A stretch of DNA of 6,513 nt. It comes from Planctomycetota bacterium. GTDB lineage: Bacteria > Planctomycetota > Phycisphaerae > Sedimentisphaerales > Anaerobacaceae. The notes below the pieces were generated by a model, which worked only from the letters and a program-made list of their open reading frames with translations, was not told the DNA's origin and did not search any database. The position numbers were made by a program, and so were the translations under genes. The DNA lies in assembly GCA_013202635.1 (NCBI GenBank), contig JABMRO010000350.1, positions 1 through 6,513 on the forward strand, in the 5' to 3' direction. Positions 1 through 5,659 of the stretch are shown here, piece after piece; the first letter of the stretch is position 1, and every line of letters begins with the position of its first letter.

Positions 1-1684
1 CTATATGGTAATGGCCCCTGAGCATCCGCTTGTAGATAAGATAACAAGTGAAGACAGAAAAGAAGCTGTTCAAAAATATCGTGAAGAAGCAGCACGCAAA
101 AGCGATTTGGACAGGACTGATTTGGCAAAAGAAAAGACCGGTGAACCTATAGGTGCTTATGCGATAAATCCGGTCAACAACGAAAAGATTCCCATCTGGA
201 TAAGCGATTATGTTTTGATTAGCTACGGGACTGGCGCAATTATGGCCGTACCGGGCCACGATGAAAGGGATTTTGAATTCGCTACAAAATTCGAGCTACC
301 GATTATACCGGTTGTAGAGCCGCAGGACAGTGAACAAGCTGAATTAGTCAAGCAGGGGAAAATGTGCTTTATCGGCGACGGCAGGGCGATTAACAGTGGC
401 CAGTTCGATGGCCTGAGTACGCCGGAATTCAAGGAGCAAATTACAGACTGGCTCGCACAGAAAAGTAGGGGGAGAAAAGCTGTAAACTATAAGCTGCGTG
501 ACTGGCTTTTCAGCAGGCAGCGTTACTGGGGTGAGCCGTTTCCGATATTACATACTGAAGACGGACGAGTCATCGGACTGTCGGAAGAAGAACTTCCTCT
601 GGAGCTGCCTGCGGTCAAGGATTATAAACCCGCTGGCACAGGTGAACCACCGTTGGCAAATGTTGAAGACTGGGTGAATATAACACTACCCGACGGTACA
701 AAAGCCAAACGCGAAACAAACACAATGCCACAATGGGCCGGCAGTTGCTGGTATTATCTCAGGTATCTTGACCCGGATAATAATCAGCAGGGCTGGGACC
801 CGGAAAAGGAAAAATACTGGATGGGCGATGTAGGAGTAGATTTGTATATCGGAGGGGCCGAACATGCAGTCCTGCACCTTTTGTATTCACGATTCTGGCA
901 CAAACTTCTTTACGACCTGGGTTATGTCAGTACGAAAGAGCCGTTCAAGAAACTAATCAATCAGGGAATGATTTTAGGTGAAGACGGCCAGAAAATGAGC
1001 AAGTCCCGCGGCAATGTCGTCAATCCGGATAAGGTTATTACCGGCTATGGTGCCGATTCGATGCGGCTGTACGAAATGTTCATGGGGCCTTTGGAAGCAA
1101 TGAAGCCCTGGAGTATGCATGGAGTCGAAGGCGTGTATAGGTTTTTACAGAAAACATGGCGAACAATTGTTGATGAAGAGACAGGGGAGCTTTCCAGGCA
1201 GATACAAGGAATTCAGGCCGATGAGGCAACACTTAGACTGTTGAATCAAACAATTAAAAAAGTCGGCTATGACATCGATACTTTTGGTTTTAATACCGCA
1301 ATAAGCGCAATGATGATTTTTATCAATCACCTCAGCAAACAAAACGTCAGACCAAAGACAGTTGTTGAGAAGTTCGTAATGATTCTCGCTCCATTTGCAC
1401 CTCACATTGCCGAAGAACTCTGGGAAATATTGGGCCATTCGGACAGTCTGGCTTATGAGCAATGGCCCGAATACGACAAGAACCTTATCAAAGAAAAGGA
1501 AATTGAACTGGCGGTACAAGTCAACGGCAAAATAAAGGACAGAATCGTTGTCCCCGCCGAAACGGACGAAGAACAAATAAAACAAAAGGCACTGGCCAGC
1601 GAAAAAGTGGTCGCTGCTTTGGCCGGCAAAAGCCCTAAGAAAATCATCGTTATTAAATCGCGACTGGTAAATATAGTTATTTAG
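1..1684 (+). CDS. leuS: Leucine--tRNA ligase (LeuRS), 3' part, 5' end outside the window
   Basis: Class I aminoacyl-tRNA synthetase that charges tRNA-Leu with leucine in the cytoplasm. The frame is open from the first complete codon (position 2), so the gene begins upstream and the ATG at 5 is internal. Counting from that ATG, residues 74-93 carry the end of the CP1 editing domain (YGTGAIMAVPGHDERDFEFA), whose second Asp of the HDERD stretch matches the conserved editing-site Asp. Residues 162-180 (YKLRDWLFSRQRYWGEPFP) and 237-254 (ETNTMPQWAGSCWYYLRY) return to the catalytic core, and KMSKS lies at 330-334 (992-1006). An anticodon-binding helical domain and the small C-terminal domain (around AVQVNGKIKDRIVVPAE) follow. 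GMILGEDGQ runs straight into KMSKS, so the leucine-specific domain found there in E. coli is absent, as in Bacillus-type enzymes of about 800 residues. Roughly 240-300 N-terminal residues, including HIGH, are missing. The CYTH gene follows with no gap. Confidence 0.98.
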   Translation, partial: YMVMAPEHPLVDKITSEDRKEAVQKYREEAARKSDLDRTDLAKEKTGEPIGAYAINPVNNEKIPIWISDYVLISYGTGAIMAVPGHDERDFEFATKFELPIIPVVEPQDSEQAELVKQGKMCFIGDGRAINSGQFDGLSTPEFKEQITDWLAQKSRGRKAVNYKLRDWLFSRQRYWGEPFPILHTEDGRVIGLSEEELPLELPAVKDYKPAGTGEPPLANVEDWVNITLPDGTKAKRETNTMPQWAGSCWYYLRYLDPDNNQQGWDPEKEKYWMGDVGVDLYIGGAEHAVLHLLYSRFWHKLLYDLGYVSTKEPFKKLINQGMILGEDGQKMSKSRGNVVNPDKVITGYGADSMRLYEMFMGPLEAMKPWSMHGVEGVYRFLQKTWRTIVDEETGELSRQIQGIQADEATLRLLNQTIKKVGYDIDTFGFNTAISAMMIFINHLSKQNVRPKTVVEKFVMILAPFAPHIAEELWEILGHSDSLAYEQWPEYDKNLIKEKEIELAVQVNGKIKDRIVVPAETDEEQIKQKALASEKVVAALAGKSPKKIIVIKSRLVNIVI

Positions 1685-2215
1685 ATGTGTACCGAAATCG
1701 AAGCAAAACTAAAAGTAGATTCGCTGCCGGAAATAGAACATAAGCTTGATGAGCTTGGTGCCGAGTTTCTGGCAGAGCAGTTACAGACAGATTACTTTTT
1801 TGATGACGTAAATGCAACACTGACTAAAACCGACAGATGTCTTCGGTTGAGGAGGCAAAAGGTTGGAAAGAGTGAAAGCTTTTTCTTAACTTATAAAGGC
1901 ACCAAAGAAAAAAGCAACCTCAAAAAGAGACAGGAGATTGAGTCCGAAATCACCGATGCCAATTCAGTCCACAAACTGATCTCGGCATTAGGGTACGAAC
2001 AGGTTTTGATTGTTGAAAAAAAACGTCGTCTTTGGCAGTTTGATAACTGCGAAGTTGCTCTGGACCAATTGCCGCTTTTAGGTGAATTTGTTGAAATAGA
2101 AGGGCCCAACGAAGAAAAAATAGTCGCTGTGCAAAATACTTTAGGACTGACTGGTTTGCCGCATATCTTAAAAAGTTACGCGTCCTTGTTGAAGGAAACA
2201 ACTCCAACAGCTTGA
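1685..2215 (+). CDS. CYTH domain protein (class IV adenylate cyclase / ThTPase-like)
   Basis: A 176-residue protein of the CYTH (triphosphate tunnel metalloenzyme) superfamily, whose members act on triphosphates such as ATP (cyclase), thiamine triphosphate or inorganic triphosphate, with divalent metal. The signature ExExK is at residues 4-8 (EIEAK). Basic and acidic positions that would line the tunnel follow: R-rich CLRLRR (52-57), LTYKG (68-72), RQEIESEI (82-89), KKRRLW (112-117), ALDQLP (125-130) and GEFVEIEG (133-140), with the C-terminal KSYASLL (163-169). The overall pattern is closest to the CyaB-like branch, but substrate specificity cannot be read from sequence, so no symbol is given. 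The ATG directly abuts the leuS TAG and no Shine-Dalgarno is visible, which suggests translation by coupling to leuS. The length is normal for a single-domain CYTH protein with no fused CHAD domain. Confidence 0.9.
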   Translation: MCTEIEAKLKVDSLPEIEHKLDELGAEFLAEQLQTDYFFDDVNATLTKTDRCLRLRRQKVGKSESFFLTYKGTKEKSNLKKRQEIESEITDANSVHKLISALGYEQVLIVEKKRRLWQFDNCEVALDQLPLLGEFVEIEGPNEEKIVAVQNTLGLTGLPHILKSYASLLKETTPTA

Positions 2216-2239
2216 TAAAAAAGCAAGGCCGTTTTTTAT
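2215..2239 (+). terminator. Weak A/T-stem hairpin after the CYTH gene
   Basis: ATAAAAAA (2215-2222) and TTTTTTAT (2232-2239) are perfectly complementary 8-bp arms around a 9-base GC-richer loop, ending in a T6 run. The left arm begins in the TGA stop. The stem has no G-C pairs, so an intrinsic terminator is doubtful; it may only be attenuating or chance in A/T-rich spacer DNA. Read on the opposite strand it has the same shape. Confidence 0.25.
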
Positions 2240-2259
2240 AAAAGCTCAGAGCCATAATC

Positions 2260-3204
2260 ATGAAACCGGAAGATGGTTACATTGCTTATATTGTAAATCC
2301 CAAATCCGGCGCCACCAGCAGTAAATTAATCGGGCGCCGATTTGAACAATACCTTCTCAAAAAAGGTTTTGACGTCAGAGTTAGCCTGACTACTTCTTTG
2401 AAAAATGCCCGTGAATTAGCTACTAATGTGGCAATAGATTACGACTGCGCGATGATTGTTGCTGTCGGTGGTGACGGTACCGTCAGAGAGATTGCGCACG
2501 GTCTGGAAGGCAGTGACAAGCCGTTGCTGATAGTCCCACATGGAACGGAAAATCTACTGGCAAATGAATTAGGTTTTGATGAAAGACTAAAAACAATAAT
2601 AAAAGCATTTGAAGCAGAATATATTCGACCTCTTGACCTTGGAAGTGCAAACGGCAAATGTTTTACCACCATAGCCGGCTTTGGGTTTGACGGCCAGGTC
2701 GTCAATCGAGTCAGCAAGCAGCGAAAGGGACATATAGACCACTTCGATTATTTTTGGCCGATATGGCGAACATTCTGGAACTATAAATTCAATCCTATGA
2801 AGATAGAGATTGACGGAGAAGAGATTTTCAACGGTCCCAGCCTGGTTTTTGTCGGAAACATTTCGAGATATGCCGTAGGTATTCAGATATTGCGCTATGC
2901 CGATTTCGGCGATGGTTTGCTGGATGTGTGCATTTATAAATGCGCATCAAAGGTTCGTCTGGCCAAACATGCAGTGATGACTGTTTTGAAACAACATGCC
3001 AATTCCGCTGACGTTATTTATCGGCAGGGAAAGAACATCATTGTAAGTTCCATAACCGATGCGGTAATGACTGAAATTGACGGCGATCCCGGGCCGGCTC
3101 TGCCGGTACATATTGAGGTAATATCCCAGGCGGTCAATTGTATTGTGCCCGAAGATGCAAAGCCCGCAGGAATAAGAACAAGAATCATTAGAGCAATAGG
3201 ATAA
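2260..3204 (+). CDS. Diacylglycerol kinase family (YegS/LCB5-type) lipid kinase
   Basis: A 314-residue member of the DAGK catalytic family, which transfers ATP phosphate to a lipid hydroxyl (diacylglycerol, sphingoid base or another lipid) at the cytoplasmic membrane face. The N-terminal nucleotide-binding domain shows IVNPKSG (11-17), VAVGGDGTVREIAHGL (67-82) with the GGDGT nucleotide-binding loop at 70-74, and PHGTENLLANELG (93-105) where many relatives have GTaNdfA. The C-terminal beta-sandwich domain shows LGSANGKCF, AGFGFDGQVV (139-148), YADFGDGLLDV (213-223, probable structural metal site) and EIDGDP (272-277), where the usual DGE carrying the catalytic Glu reads DGD. No signal peptide or transmembrane segment is seen. 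The ATG sits 44 bp after the CYTH stop, with no good Shine-Dalgarno; the frame has the normal family length from this start. The lipid substrate is unknown. Adjacency to kdsA is compatible with an envelope-lipid role, but that is inference. Confidence 0.9.
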   Translation: MKPEDGYIAYIVNPKSGATSSKLIGRRFEQYLLKKGFDVRVSLTTSLKNARELATNVAIDYDCAMIVAVGGDGTVREIAHGLEGSDKPLLIVPHGTENLLANELGFDERLKTIIKAFEAEYIRPLDLGSANGKCFTTIAGFGFDGQVVNRVSKQRKGHIDHFDYFWPIWRTFWNYKFNPMKIEIDGEEIFNGPSLVFVGNISRYAVGIQILRYADFGDGLLDVCIYKCASKVRLAKHAVMTVLKQHANSADVIYRQGKNIIVSSITDAVMTEIDGDPGPALPVHIEVISQAVNCIVPEDAKPAGIRTRIIRAIG

Positions 3205-3211
3205 AATACAA

Positions 3212-3239
3212 TTTTCAATTGACGGCTGCCAATTGAAAA
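3212..3239. repeat. Perfect 10-bp inverted repeat between the lipid kinase gene and kdsA
   Basis: TTTTCAATTG (3212-3221) and CAATTGAAAA (3230-3239) are exact reverse complements separated by eight bases (ACGGCTGC). Each arm also contains the self-complementary CAATTG. It lies eight bases after the lipid kinase stop and 44 bases before the kdsA ATG. There is no U-run after the stem on either strand, so it is not a canonical intrinsic terminator. It could be an mRNA processing or stabilising hairpin, a dispersed short palindrome, or an operator for kdsA. Confidence 0.6.
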
Positions 3240-3268
3240 ACAAAAGATGCACAATTTAGTTGTTGGTT

Positions 3269-3274
3269 AAAGGA
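3269..3274 (+). promoter_or_regulatory. Ribosome binding site of kdsA
   Basis: AAAGGA (within TTAAAGGAAAG) ends nine bases before the ATG at 3284. It is one of the few clear Shine-Dalgarno matches in the window, and it decides the start: the TTG at 3260, which would add eight residues (MLVKGKNK), lies upstream of this site and so is not the likely initiator. Confidence 0.7.
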
Positions 3275-3283
3275 AAGAATAAA

Positions 3284-4111
3284 ATGAACTTCAAAATCGG
3301 CAAGGTCGAAATTGGTTTGGATGCTCCTTTATTCGTAATGGCAGGACCTTGTGTTATTGAAAGCGAAGCCTGTTGTTTAGATATTGCGAACAGACTTGTC
3401 GAGATTAGTGCAAAGGCCGATGTTGGAATAATTTTCAAGGCAAGCTTTGACAAGGCCAATCGCTCCAGCCTGAACAGCTTTCGCGGTCCCGGTATGGAGA
3501 AGGGGCTGGATGTTCTTGCCGCCGTACGTCAGAAGACCAACCTGCCGATTATGACCGATGTTCACGAACCTTCTCAGGCCGCTGCGGCAGGTAAGGTTGT
3601 GGATTGTCTTCAGATTCCAGCTTTTCTGTGCAGGCAAACCGATTTGCTTTGCGCCTGTGCGCGAACAGGTAAACCTGTAAACATCAAAAAAGGCCAATTC
3701 CTCTCTCCCGAAGAGATGAAAAACGTAGTTGAAAAAGTTTGTGCCTGCGGCAACGAAAAAATAACACTTACAGAGAGAGGCACGTTCTTCGGTTATAATC
3801 GTCTGGTCAACGATATGACAGCTATCGAACAAATGAAAAGGTTTGGTTATCCGGTTATTTTTGATGCCACCCACAGCACTCAGCAGCCGGGCGGACTCGG
3901 CAATGCCAGTGCGGGCCGACGGGAAATGGCGCCAATACTTGCCAAAGCGGCAATCGCAGCGGGTGCGAACGGCCTTTTTATCGAAGTACATACGGAACCG
4001 GAAAAGTCAAAATCAGATGCCGCCTGTATCATGCCGATAGACTGGCTCGAAGATTTATTGAAAGCATGTAAAAAAATATTTAAGGTCATAGACGGGCAAA
4101 ATAGTGACTGA
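3284..4111 (+). CDS. kdsA: 3-deoxy-8-phosphooctulonate synthase (Kdo-8-P synthase), metal-dependent class
   Basis: Condenses phosphoenolpyruvate with D-arabinose-5-phosphate to give Kdo-8-phosphate, the committed step to the Kdo of LPS inner core; cytoplasmic TIM barrel. The 275 residues from the ATG with the Shine-Dalgarno site match the usual family length of about 280. Motifs in order: MAGPCVIESE (19-28), FKASFDKANRSS (51-62), RGPGMEKGL (67-75), TDVHEP (91-96), IPAFLCRQTDLL (111-122), VNIKKGQFLSPEEM (132-145), LTERGTFFGYNRLVNDM (162-178), FDATHSTQQPGG (193-204) and FIEVHTEPEKSKSDAA (232-247). Cys23, His197, Glu234 and Asp245 align with the four metal ligands of the Aquifex-type enzyme. Metal-independent enzymes such as E. 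coli's have Asn in place of the Cys, so this one is predicted to need a divalent metal. The protein has 11 cysteines, including two CAC pairs. Its TGA overlaps the start of the next gene. No kdsB, kdsC or kdsD lies in the window. Confidence 0.97.
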   Translation: MNFKIGKVEIGLDAPLFVMAGPCVIESEACCLDIANRLVEISAKADVGIIFKASFDKANRSSLNSFRGPGMEKGLDVLAAVRQKTNLPIMTDVHEPSQAAAAGKVVDCLQIPAFLCRQTDLLCACARTGKPVNIKKGQFLSPEEMKNVVEKVCACGNEKITLTERGTFFGYNRLVNDMTAIEQMKRFGYPVIFDATHSTQQPGGLGNASAGRREMAPILAKAAIAAGANGLFIEVHTEPEKSKSDAACIMPIDWLEDLLKACKKIFKVIDGQNSD

Positions 4112-5036
4112 GGAGAAAAAATATTTTTACGGGCCTGTCCCTTCAAGAAGATTAGGATTAAGTTACGGCGTAGATATCGTACCGTTCAAGGTCTGTACGC
4201 TCGATTGCATATACTGCCAGCTCGGCAAAGCCACCGATTTGACCGTTGAACGAAGGGAATATGGCCCCATCGGTCCTATCTTGTCCGAGCTAAAAGAGAT
4301 ATTAGCCAAAGGCTTAAAAACTGATTTTATTACTATTGCAGGTTCCGGTGAGCCGACATTGAATTCACAGCTCGGCGAACTTATAGACGGCATAAAGAAA
4401 ATTACCGACATTCCCGTAGCTATATTAACCAACGGCACACTTTTTTATAAAGAGGACGTCCGTGCTGATTGCGCAAAGGCTGATGTAGTGATGCCTTCAC
4501 TGGATGCCGGTGATGCAGAAACTTTCAGGAAAGTAAATCGCCCACACCGAGATATTAACATTGAAAACCTGATTTCCGGGTTATCCACATTCAGAGATGA
4601 ATTTGTCGGCCAGATATGGCTCGAAGTGTTTTTTATCGAAGGTCTCAATACCGATTCTGTGCAAATTGCCAAAATCAGAAATGCCATAGAACGCATCCGT
4701 CCTGACAAAATCCAGCTTAATACAGCCGTGCGTCCCACAGTTGAACCAAACATCATGAGACTGGATAACGAAATGCTTCAGGCTATAGCCGTTCAATTAG
4801 GCCCAAAATGTGAGGTTGTAGCCGATTTTTCCGTAACCCACTATGGCAAGTTCCCTGAAAATAAAGCTAATGACGTATTATCAATGCTGAAACGCAGGCC
4901 TTGCTCACTTGATGACATATCATCGGGCCTGGGTATCGGCCGCAACGAAGCAATTAAATACATCCGAAATCTTCAAAATCAGGGGCTTATTCACGCCGAG
5001 CACAAAGACGGAATAATCTTCTTCAAGGCCAATTAG
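4104..5036 (+). CDS. Radical SAM protein (COG0731-like) with C-terminal winged helix
   Basis: A 310-residue radical SAM enzyme that uses a [4Fe-4S] cluster and S-adenosylmethionine for radical chemistry. The cluster-binding CxxxCxxC is CTLDCIYC (C31, C35, C38), preceded by YFYGPVPSRRLGLSYGVD (7-24), which is typical of bacterial proteins in the COG0731 group named after archaeal wyosine synthesis (TYW1). AGSGEPTL (79-86) is the SAM-contacting GGE-like motif, and VAILTNGTLF (105-114) and EVFFIEGLNT (174-183) continue the partial barrel. Residues about 255-308 (from NDVLSMLKRRPCSLDDI) look like a winged helix-turn-helix ending GIIFFKAN. The bacterial branch has no established substrate, and a tRNA-wyosine role should not be assumed. 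The start is GTG at 4104, inside the last codons of kdsA (8-bp overlap). An in-frame TAG at 4089 rules out a longer form, and the conserved N-terminus would be lost from any later start. Coupled translation with kdsA is likely. Confidence 0.92.
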   Translation: MTEEKKYFYGPVPSRRLGLSYGVDIVPFKVCTLDCIYCQLGKATDLTVERREYGPIGPILSELKEILAKGLKTDFITIAGSGEPTLNSQLGELIDGIKKITDIPVAILTNGTLFYKEDVRADCAKADVVMPSLDAGDAETFRKVNRPHRDINIENLISGLSTFRDEFVGQIWLEVFFIEGLNTDSVQIAKIRNAIERIRPDKIQLNTAVRPTVEPNIMRLDNEMLQAIAVQLGPKCEVVADFSVTHYGKFPENKANDVLSMLKRRPCSLDDISSGLGIGRNEAIKYIRNLQNQGLIHAEHKDGIIFFKAN

Positions 5037-5071
5037 TAGTGCATCTTTCCTCACCACGTTAGTCTAATAAA

Positions 5072-5091
5072 ATAAATTTATCCAAATTTAT
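5072..5091. terminator. A/T-only hairpin downstream of the radical SAM gene
   Basis: ATAAATTT (5072-5079) and AAATTTAT (5084-5091) form perfect 8-bp arms around the loop ATCC, 35 bases after the TAG. There is no G-C pair and no T-run following, so intrinsic termination is weakly supported. The position at the end of a run of close-set genes is the main argument. Confidence 0.25.
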
Positions 5092-5122
5092 ACTCAATCT
5101 ACCAACATTCCCGCTCATTTTG

Positions 5123-5150
5123 TAAAGCCGGTGCTCTTATTGGCCGATAA
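5123..5150 (+). promoter_or_regulatory. Possible sigma-28-like promoter, site 1
   Basis: TAAAG begins at 5123 and an exact GCCGATAA lies at 5143-5150, with 16 bases between TAAA and the octamer. The enterobacterial FliA consensus is TAAA-N15-GCCGATAA, so the spacer is one base longer. It points toward the small gene and the recombinase but is about 180 bases upstream of the ATG at 5327. It could equally be a repressor or activator site sharing the octamer. Confidence 0.3.
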
Positions 5151-5216
5151 AAGCGTTGTAGTGTTTCTCAGAATATCGATTTTATCGCATTTACTGAAGA
5201 AAATTGAATTTTGTGC

Positions 5217-5243
5217 TTTAGTAAGTGTGTTTTAGGCCGATAA
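5217..5243 (+). promoter_or_regulatory. Possible sigma-28-like promoter, site 2
   Basis: A second exact GCCGATAA is at 5236-5243, preceded by the same extra G as site 1. With the consensus 11-base gap the -35 octamer would be TTTAGTAA (5217-5224), which keeps only T..AGT of TAAAGTTT, so the -35 is poor. The identical -10-like octamer repeated 93 bp away on the same strand is the reason to list it. Confidence 0.25.
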
Positions 5244-5326
5244 CAAACAACATAGGTGGTTATGCGAATAATTAACGGACTATATTTGTCAGCCGATTTT
5301 ATCTGAACTTAAAGCTGTCTGTTGTA

Positions 5327-5566
5327 ATGAAAAAAATGAAGCGACAACTCGTTTTGAACAAGGGAGGAGAGAAGTTTATATTTCGTTACGATAACGGCCA
5401 CGAAGATGAACTTCTGGATGCTTTGATTGTACAGGCAAAGGATAAGCGGACAGACTTCGATTGGTTTGATGCAGCCGTGCTGAGCTTCAAACTGACACAG
5501 TCGCTTATTGGCCAGGCGGATGAACTATTAGACGAAAATAAAGATGCCCAGATTCATGCGAACTAA
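5327..5566 (+). CDS. Small protein of unknown function (79 aa) upstream of the recombinase
   Basis: Not a family I can name. The product is soluble-looking, with a basic N-terminus (MKKMKRQ), a probable beta-hairpin (LVLNKGGEKFIFRYDNG, 8-24), a predicted helix (EDELLDALIVQAKDK, 26-40), then a DFDWFDAAVLSFKLTQSL segment (43-60) with clustered aromatics, and an acidic tail (ADELLDENKD). It has no signal peptide, membrane segment, zinc motif or recognisable DNA-binding motif. The well-mixed composition and ordinary codon use argue for a real gene, and the spacing to the recombinase (93 bp, same strand) suggests a shared transcript. The start could be the ATG at 5327 or the one at 5336; neither has a Shine-Dalgarno, and an in-frame stop at 5273 limits extension. 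The absence of a clear ribosome site is the main weakness of the call. Confidence 0.65.
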   Translation: MKKMKRQLVLNKGGEKFIFRYDNGHEDELLDALIVQAKDKRTDFDWFDAAVLSFKLTQSLIGQADELLDENKDAQIHAN

Positions 5567-5572
5567 TCCTGG

Positions 5573-5584
5573 TGACATCTGTCA
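5573..5584. repeat. Short palindrome TGACA-TC-TGTCA before the recombinase gene
   Basis: TGACA (5573-5577) and TGTCA (5580-5584) are exact inverted arms separated by two bases, seven bases after the stop of the small gene and 75 bases before the recombinase ATG. The size and symmetry fit a dimeric regulator's operator, but a site this short can arise by chance, and a two-base loop is too small for a stable hairpin. Confidence 0.3.
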
Positions 5585-5646
5585 TGATACGAATCAATAC
5601 AATTGTGTGATTTTAGAAAGTTAAGAAAACCCTCGATAAATTAAAC

Positions 5647-5656
5647 AGGTAGGTAG
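5647..5656 (+). promoter_or_regulatory. Tandem AGGT ribosome-binding sequence of the recombinase gene
   Basis: AGGTAGGTAG carries two overlapping AGGT cores, ending nine and five bases before the ATG at 5660. Either could pair with the anti-Shine-Dalgarno. An in-frame TAG at 5654-5656 shows the recombinase frame cannot start further upstream, so this supports the ATG at 5660. Confidence 0.5.
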
Positions 5657-5659
5657 ATT

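Larger units (their letters stand above)
5037..5326. other. 290-bp noncoding, A/T-rich intergenic region with repeated GCCGAT-type motifs
   Basis: No convincing gene, tRNA or riboswitch was seen; the only open frames are under 20 codons. It contains an A/T-only hairpin near the radical SAM stop (5072-5091), two exact GGCCGATAA copies (5142-5150 and 5235-5243), a related GCCGATTT (5292-5299) and a CGAT-TTT-ATCG palindrome (5177-5187). TATATT at 5281-5286 could serve as a -10 box for the small gene at 5327, but it lacks a good -35. Given its position it most likely ends one transcription unit and starts another. Confidence 0.6.

Noticed and set aside
1145..1585. A 146-codon open frame on the - strand
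   Set aside because: It is opposite the LeuRS anticodon-binding and C-terminal domains. The Cys/Phe/Leu-rich translation is typical of antisense shadow frames.
3260..3283. TTG at 3260 as the kdsA start
   Set aside because: It is upstream of the AAAGGA Shine-Dalgarno site, and the ATG at 3284 is well spaced from it and gives the normal KdsA N-terminus.
3377..3991. A 204-codon open frame on the - strand
   Set aside because: It lies wholly opposite kdsA, whose conserved motifs run through the entire stretch, and its translation resembles no domain. It is a shadow of the real gene.
5177..5187. CGAT-TTT-ATCG as a terminator or operator
   Set aside because: Four-base arms around three T's are too short to call. 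The shared CGATTTTATC with 5294-5303 is mentioned only as part of the motif-rich gap.
5262..5306. A 14-codon frame (MRIINGLYLSADFI) preceded by AGGTGG, as a possible leader peptide
   Set aside because: The Shine-Dalgarno-like sequence is only three bases from the ATG, the peptide has no run of regulatory codons, and no attenuator hairpin follows. Not enough support.
5037..5326. A tRNA, small RNA or riboswitch in the largest gap
   Set aside because: No cloverleaf, no TTCRA-type T-arm and no known aptamer core was found on either strand by eye. An unrecognised small RNA cannot be excluded.
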